DNA of 64,000 nucleotides, taken from Taudactylus pleione (Eukaryota > Chordata > Amphibia > Anura > Myobatrachidae). The stretch covers positions 186,001 to 250,000 of the forward strand of contig JAUIMM010000700.1 in assembly GCA_031769625.1 (NCBI GenBank), given 5' to 3'. This document shows positions 59,925-64,000 of the stretch, in pieces. Position 1 is the first letter of the stretch; every line of letters starts with the position of its first letter. The notes beneath the pieces were generated by a model. The model was given only the letters and a program-made list of their open reading frames with translations, was not told the DNA's origin and did no database searches. The position numbers and the translations under genes were made by a program.

Positions 59925-59948
59925 TTCTGTCTCTGTAGCATACCATTT
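59925..59948. repeat. Diverged insertion target, 5' side of LINE copy 4
   Basis: These 24 bases align with the target word of copies 1-3 without gaps but with six mismatches (TTCTGTCTCTGTAGCATACC in place of TTCTGTCACCGCAGCAAATC, then ATTT for TTTT). The matching 3' repeat lies outside the window, so a duplication cannot be confirmed here. Confidence 0.6.
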
Positions 59949-60100
59949 GGGAGAGGAGTGTCCTAGGAGGAGGTGGTGAGCTGCTGAGACAGGGAGAGGG
60001 CTTCCCCAGGCAGGCTGATTCCTCCTGGGGAAGATATCGCTGCTGATCCTGCTGTTTGTGGTGCTGAGGATTTGCTGTGGTGCTGCTGCCTTTCAGCACC
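59949..60100 (+). promoter_or_regulatory. LINE copy 4 leader (5' UTR, presumed internal promoter)
   Basis: The 152-bp leader nearly matches copy 3 and has no upstream ATG, although the satellite target in front of it is diverged. Confidence 0.5.
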
Positions 60101-63100
60101 ATGACTAAGAGAGGCAGACCCCGGGCTGGAGGATCAAGCAGGGGTTCTGTCGCTCCTGTCCCGCCTGACCCGCCTAACCTGCCTGCCGGAGGACTGCAGC
60201 GCGAGGCCGGGGATCCACCCGCCGGTTCGCGGAGGCCGCAAGTGTGCACGGCTGGAGCTCCGGACCCCCCTGTCCCTTTGGCGCGCCTGCCCGGGAGACG
60301 GAGTCTGACGGAGCAGCCGAAGCAGCCGGAGCTGATGGAGCGGACGGCGGCGGCAAGCGGAGGACTCCCTGTACCAGCGGCGGACGTGCCGGGGAGTCGG
60401 AAGGCGGCTGCTGTGCTCGTGGACCCGGGGGCGGGCGGAGGAGGTGTCCTGGACCCCCCTGGACTTTCAGTTCGGAGAGCGGGGGGTCCAGTGGAGTTCA
60501 GCAGAGTGCCAGTCTCCAAACCGCTGGCGGCGGGACCCCCGAGTGACGCAACTCGGGGGGTAATGGCGGCCCCCACTAGCGGTGCAGAGGAGATGGGACC
60601 AGTGTCTGCAAGTCTTGCCTCCAAACTGCCAGTGGAGGGACCCCCGAGTGAGGCAACTCGGGGGGGTATGGAGACCCTCACTGGCAGTGAATCGGAGGAC
60701 ATGGAGATGACAGAAAGCAGCAATCTGGTGATCAGTGCTGGAGGTGCAGTTATGGTGACCCCTAGCCCAGCGGTGCTCCCCAAACTGTCAGTGGAGGGAC
60801 CCCTGAGTGAGGCAACTCAGGGGGAGATGGTGGCCCCCACTGGCAGTGAAGCGGGGGGTGCCGCAAAAGGGGAGAAGACGGTGGAGGAGGACCAAGTGTC
60901 TGCGGATGAAGAAGATGACGTGTATGCTGCTTTGAGCATGGATCAGCTTCAAAAAGAGATTAGGAAGCTGAGCAACAAGCTAAGCGAAAAAAAGAGAAAA
61001 AGAAATGTTAGCGCTACCTGGGACAGATGGTCTTTTAAGGAGGAAATTACAGCTTTGTCCGTTTCTTTGGGAAATGCTAAGGACCGCTTGGAATATTTAA
61101 AGAAAATAAAAAAAAAGATGATCAAATCGGAATCTACCTCTATGAGTGACATGGAGGTGGTTAAGTCAGAACAGGAGGAGGTTCCGTCTTCAGCTGCTGT
61201 GGAGGCTCAGCCATCCGAGGATGCTGGTCGGAGAGTGCAGGGGGAGCCAGTTGATAAGGTAAGCGATGATGCAAAGGAGACTGGGGGGATTGGGAGTGGG
61301 GGTGCCCAAATTGTTACCCTGGTCCCCCTGGTCCCTATAGGCGGAGCAACAGTACCTGTGGGGGAACTGGCAGCTACTATCCCTGATTGCACTGAGGCCA
61401 TGGATTCTGAGCTGATTCAGGCAGCAGTATTGGTAGAAGCTGGCATGGAGGGGGAATCCCATCAGGATAAGGCTCCTGAGGAAGTGCCAGGGGTGTCTTC
61501 TGTATCATTCAGCCGTCCAATATTGGCACAGGGAATGCCGATACTGAATAAAGAGACTCTTTCGGCTGAACAAAGAAAGGTGATTGAAACTATATATGGT
61601 GATAAAATGCTAGTCCCTGAAAGGGCTAGAGTGGCTGCCGCTGCAATAGAAAAAGACATGGTCTCGAGAGGTGAGAGGCAGTCTAAATCAGCTCCGGGTG
61701 TTCTGTCTTATGCCAGTGTGGTTACTAGACAAAGAGCAAATAATGTGTCATATGCTGCACCTACGCCTGGAGGTGTTGGCAAAAGAAGGAACCTTGTTCA
61801 ATTTAAGTGGATTGCTCCAGGGGAAGCCCCAAGTAGAGAGGCTTTCCTTAAAATGGTGTTCAGCCTGGGGTTCGGTGCGGCAGATCTGTACGCCTGCATT
61901 CACCCAGTGCGGACCCTGGAGTATGACTTGAGCTTTGTATCGTACCAGGGTCTGCAGGTTTTCTGGGTGAAGTGGCAGGCGTGCAGATCCAAGGACCCAT
62001 TTGAGAAGTATGTGGTTAACCTGGTCACCAGGCAGGACAGGGTCAAAGCTACGATCCTAGTCAGAAATGAATCATTACCTCCAGAGGATATTGCCTTTTG
62101 GCTTAAGAGATTTTGTGATCTTGAATCGGGGGTAACAAAGGCTGGTTATGTGTTGGGTGTGTGGGGAGGGGCGTGGGAAGTAGGAATTAGGTTGAGGTAT
62201 TCTGAAAGGGGGTGTGTGCATGTGCCCTCGGCTGCCTATATAGGTAGGGACAGGGTTCAGTGTTTTTATCCTGGGCAGCCGAGGACATGTTTTAAGTGTG
62301 GTGATCACCGTCACGTTAGTTCCGAGTGCACTGTGGTGAAGTGTTCTTTGTGTGGGGGTGTGGGTCACTGGTCTAGAGATTGTCACACTGTCAGGTGCAA
62401 TTTGTGTGGGGTGGAGGGGCACCCTTATAGCAGATGTCCGAAAGCCAGTCACAATGTGGTGTTAGAACAGGTGGTGGGTAGTAGTGTGGTGGTGAGTGAG
62501 GTGGTGAATGAGGTAGAAGAAGAGGGTATAGAGCAGGATGAGGTGGTAAATGTTGAAAGTAGGGAGGAGGTAATGGAGGAGACATTTCAGGAGGTTAGGC
62601 GGGGAGGGAAGGGGATAAAAGAGAAAGATGCAGAAACACAAGTGGTGTTATCAAATAAATTTGATGTTTTCTCCTCTGATGAGGAGGAAATCATAAGGAA
62701 AGATGGAGAGTGTTATCTGGTGTCAAAAAAAAACAAAAGAAAAACAAAGAGGTCTTTTAAAGAAAGTGAGAGGCACCGGGACGGGAAAAAAAGAAGGGAG
62801 TCAATCCCGGAGGTGGGGGAAGAGGCGGTAAATAAGGAAACTCTGGCCCCGATGGAAAGAAGGGTGGTGGAAAGGAGAAAGGAGGAGGTGGTGGCAATGG
62901 AGGAGACAGTGGCGGTTCAGCAGGAGGTAGTCAAAGAGACTGATGTGGAGTCATCCCAGAGCTCGGGGGTCGGGCCAAGTGGCACTGGTGGTGGGGTACA
63001 CTGCCAGGTCATAAAGTTTGTGGCCAAGGCCCCTGACCCTGGGATCCCTGAGGAGGGTGGTGTACCCTCTGGGGGTGGAAGGGAGGGGGGTGGGGATGCC

Positions 63101-63148
63101 ACAAGCGGTGGTGTGGCTGGCCCGCAGGGGGCTGGCGTGCAGTGTTAA
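60101..63148 (+). CDS. LINE ORF1: three-CCHC zinc-knuckle protein, mosaic (copy 4)
   Basis: This is an open frame of 1015 residues with the same layout as copy 3: a P/A/G-rich N-terminus, GP-S-ATxG modules, an acidic stretch, a coiled-coil-like segment (MDQLQKEIRKLSNKLSEKKR), the conserved core (RRNLVQFKWIAPGEAPSREA), three CX2CX4HX4C knuckles starting at C730, and the charged tail. Between roughly residues 163 and 724 many positions differ from copies 1-3, including replaced linkers and short indels. The knuckles and tail are almost unchanged. The boundary falls just before the first knuckle. The reading frame survives across both junctions, and the core keeps its conserved residues, so both parents probably encoded working proteins. 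The ATG is chosen by agreement with the other copies. Confidence 0.92.
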   Translation: MTKRGRPRAGGSSRGSVAPVPPDPPNLPAGGLQREAGDPPAGSRRPQVCTAGAPDPPVPLARLPGRRSLTEQPKQPELMERTAAASGGLPVPAADVPGSRKAAAVLVDPGAGGGGVLDPPGLSVRRAGGPVEFSRVPVSKPLAAGPPSDATRGVMAAPTSGAEEMGPVSASLASKLPVEGPPSEATRGGMETLTGSESEDMEMTESSNLVISAGGAVMVTPSPAVLPKLSVEGPLSEATQGEMVAPTGSEAGGAAKGEKTVEEDQVSADEEDDVYAALSMDQLQKEIRKLSNKLSEKKRKRNVSATWDRWSFKEEITALSVSLGNAKDRLEYLKKIKKKMIKSESTSMSDMEVVKSEQEEVPSSAAVEAQPSEDAGRRVQGEPVDKVSDDAKETGGIGSGGAQIVTLVPLVPIGGATVPVGELAATIPDCTEAMDSELIQAAVLVEAGMEGESHQDKAPEEVPGVSSVSFSRPILAQGMPILNKETLSAEQRKVIETIYGDKMLVPERARVAAAAIEKDMVSRGERQSKSAPGVLSYASVVTRQRANNVSYAAPTPGGVGKRRNLVQFKWIAPGEAPSREAFLKMVFSLGFGAADLYACIHPVRTLEYDLSFVSYQGLQVFWVKWQACRSKDPFEKYVVNLVTRQDRVKATILVRNESLPPEDIAFWLKRFCDLESGVTKAGYVLGVWGGAWEVGIRLRYSERGCVHVPSAAYIGRDRVQCFYPGQPRTCFKCGDHRHVSSECTVVKCSLCGGVGHWSRDCHTVRCNLCGVEGHPYSRCPKASHNVVLEQVVGSSVVVSEVVNEVEEEGIEQDEVVNVESREEVMEETFQEVRRGGKGIKEKDAETQVVLSNKFDVFSSDEEEIIRKDGECYLVSKKNKRKTKRSFKESERHRDGKKRRESIPEVGEEAVNKETLAPMERRVVERRKEEVVAMEETVAVQQEVVKETDVESSQSSGVGPSGTGGGVHCQVIKFVAKAPDPGIPEEGGVPSGGGREGGGDATSGGVAGPQGAGVQC

Positions 63149-63214
63149 GACTTGTTTTTTGGTGATGGTATGTAAAAGTAAGCAAGGTCTTGTAATATTC
63201 CATAACCTAGAAAC
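63149..63214 (+). other. ORF1-ORF2 spacer, copy 4
   Basis: The 66-bp spacer matches the other copies, including the ATGTAA start-stop. Confidence 0.6.
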
Positions 63215-64000
63215 ATGGATCCTCATCCTATACGATGTGCCACGATTAATGTGGCTTCCGTGTTGTCCGAATGTGCTCGTATGATGGCCTTTGATTTTTT
63301 CAATACGATTGATGTTGATGTTTTATTTTTGCAAGAGACTAGGATTAGTAAATTGGATATCCTCCACAAGGCGAAGCAGGAGTGGAGGAGGGGTCCTTCT
63401 TACTGGTCTCTTGCGGCCGAGCCATACGGTGGGGTGGCAGTCCTTTTTTCTGATATGGTAACTGTGCACAAGGTTATTGAATTGCAAGCAGGTAGATGTA
63501 TGATTTTGGATGTCAACATAAAGGGACAAGATGTGAGATTAATTAATGTGTATGGGCCACAGACACCAGGTGATAGGAAAAGTCTCTTTATGGAGATAAA
63601 ACCTTTTCTTTTTACAGCCCAGCAGGTCGTCTTTGGTGGTGATTTTAATACTGTTGTTAGGCCAAAAGACAGGGGAGGCTCAAGGAGACCCCTGGGCTAT
63701 GATTCCAATTTTTTAGTTAGCATGGTTAGACAGGCTGGTTTGGTGGATGTGCATATTCGTCACTCCCCAGACCTCACGGGTTTCACCTACTTTAGTGGTA
63801 GTCGTAGGTCTAGGATAGATAGGTTTTTTGTTAAGGAGACTTCCAAGACTTCATCCCTTGGGGTGAGGTTGGTGGAATTTTCCGATCACGGTTTGCTCTC
63901 AGTAACTTTGAATGCTTCAGAAACCCCTCAGAAGGGGCGGGGTCTGTGGTGTTTGAACTCTGAACTCCTGGAAGAAGAGAGAGTTAGGCAGTCCTTCAGG
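63215..64000 (+). CDS. LINE ORF2, N-terminal part (copy 4, runs off the window)
   Basis: The first 262 codons are open and cover the whole APE-like endonuclease, with N12, E41, Y113, D143, N145, D202 and H225 all present. The sequence is nearly identical to copies 1-3. One visible private change is Cys for Arg in GLWRLNSEL (CGT to TGT near 63949). Nothing can be said about the reverse transcriptase, which lies beyond the window. Confidence 0.93.
   Translation, partial: MDPHPIRCATINVASVLSECARMMAFDFFNTIDVDVLFLQETRISKLDILHKAKQEWRRGPSYWSLAAEPYGGVAVLFSDMVTVHKVIELQAGRCMILDVNIKGQDVRLINVYGPQTPGDRKSLFMEIKPFLFTAQQVVFGGDFNTVVRPKDRGGSRRPLGYDSNFLVSMVRQAGLVDVHIRHSPDLTGFTYFSGSRRSRIDRFFVKETSKTSSLGVRLVEFSDHGLLSVTLNASETPQKGRGLWCLNSELLEEERVRQSFR

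Larger units (their letters stand above)
53766..59948. repeat. Satellite array, block 4 (35 monomers)
   Basis: The block is 6183 bp: 24 bp of duplicated target plus 6159 bp, or 35.0 monomers. It contains a tandem 8-monomer duplication, listed separately. The last monomer carries TAAATTCTTTCTTGAGAG, and the last 24 bp are a diverged form of the usual insertion target. No gene is seen. Confidence 0.95.
59949..64000 (+). mobile_element. Satellite-inserted Tx1-like LINE, copy 4 (partial, mosaic)
   Basis: This copy starts at the same base as the other three and is cut by the window end inside ORF2. From 59949 to about 60585 it nearly matches the others. From about 60587 to 62272 it is clearly diverged at DNA and protein level. 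From about 62275 to 64000 it is again nearly identical. This pattern marks recombination between two LINE lineages or a template switch. Confidence 0.92.

Overview
The window is eukaryotic, repeat-only DNA: one long AT-rich tandem satellite with a monomer of about 176 bp, interrupted by four same-strand copies of a non-LTR retrotransposon (LINE). The LINE has two ORFs. ORF1 is a nucleic-acid-binding protein with three CCHC zinc knuckles. ORF2 has an APE-type endonuclease, a reverse transcriptase with a YADD active site and a C-terminal Cys/His motif. From recalled family features, with no database search, the ORF layout and the ZCCHC3-like ORF1 core best fit the Tx1 clade. That clade is common in amphibians and fish, so an amphibian (frog) or other aquatic vertebrate genome is the best guess. 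Recurrent C-to-T differences at the satellite's CpG sites fit a CpG-methylating vertebrate. No host single-copy gene, tRNA, rRNA or CRISPR array is visible.

Layout: satellite array 1-27246; LINE copy 1 at 27247-34014; satellite 34015-35093 (6 monomers); LINE copy 2 at 35094-42209; satellite 42210-46636 (25 monomers); LINE copy 3 at 46637-53765; satellite 53766-59948 (35 monomers); LINE copy 4 at 59949 to the window end, which cuts it within ORF2. Copy 3 has both ORFs intact. Copies 1 and 2 have frameshifted ORF1 but open ORF2. Copy 4 has an open but mosaic ORF1: its middle is clearly diverged, while both flanks nearly match the other copies.

The central observation is site specificity. All four copies sit at the same position of the satellite monomer in the same orientation. 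The three complete ones are bounded by the same 24-bp direct repeat of satellite sequence. After subtracting one 24-bp duplication, the satellite between successive insertions is almost exactly 6, 25 and 35 monomers. All copies start at the same 5' base and the complete ones end in the same GAAGCATA, with no poly(A) tail. This looks like a LINE family that uses a possibly centromeric or heterochromatic satellite as its target. Some copies may instead have spread with the satellite by unequal exchange, because parts of their flanks are shared. The satellite also carries higher-order repeats, with recent tandem duplications of 7, 8 and 22 monomers.
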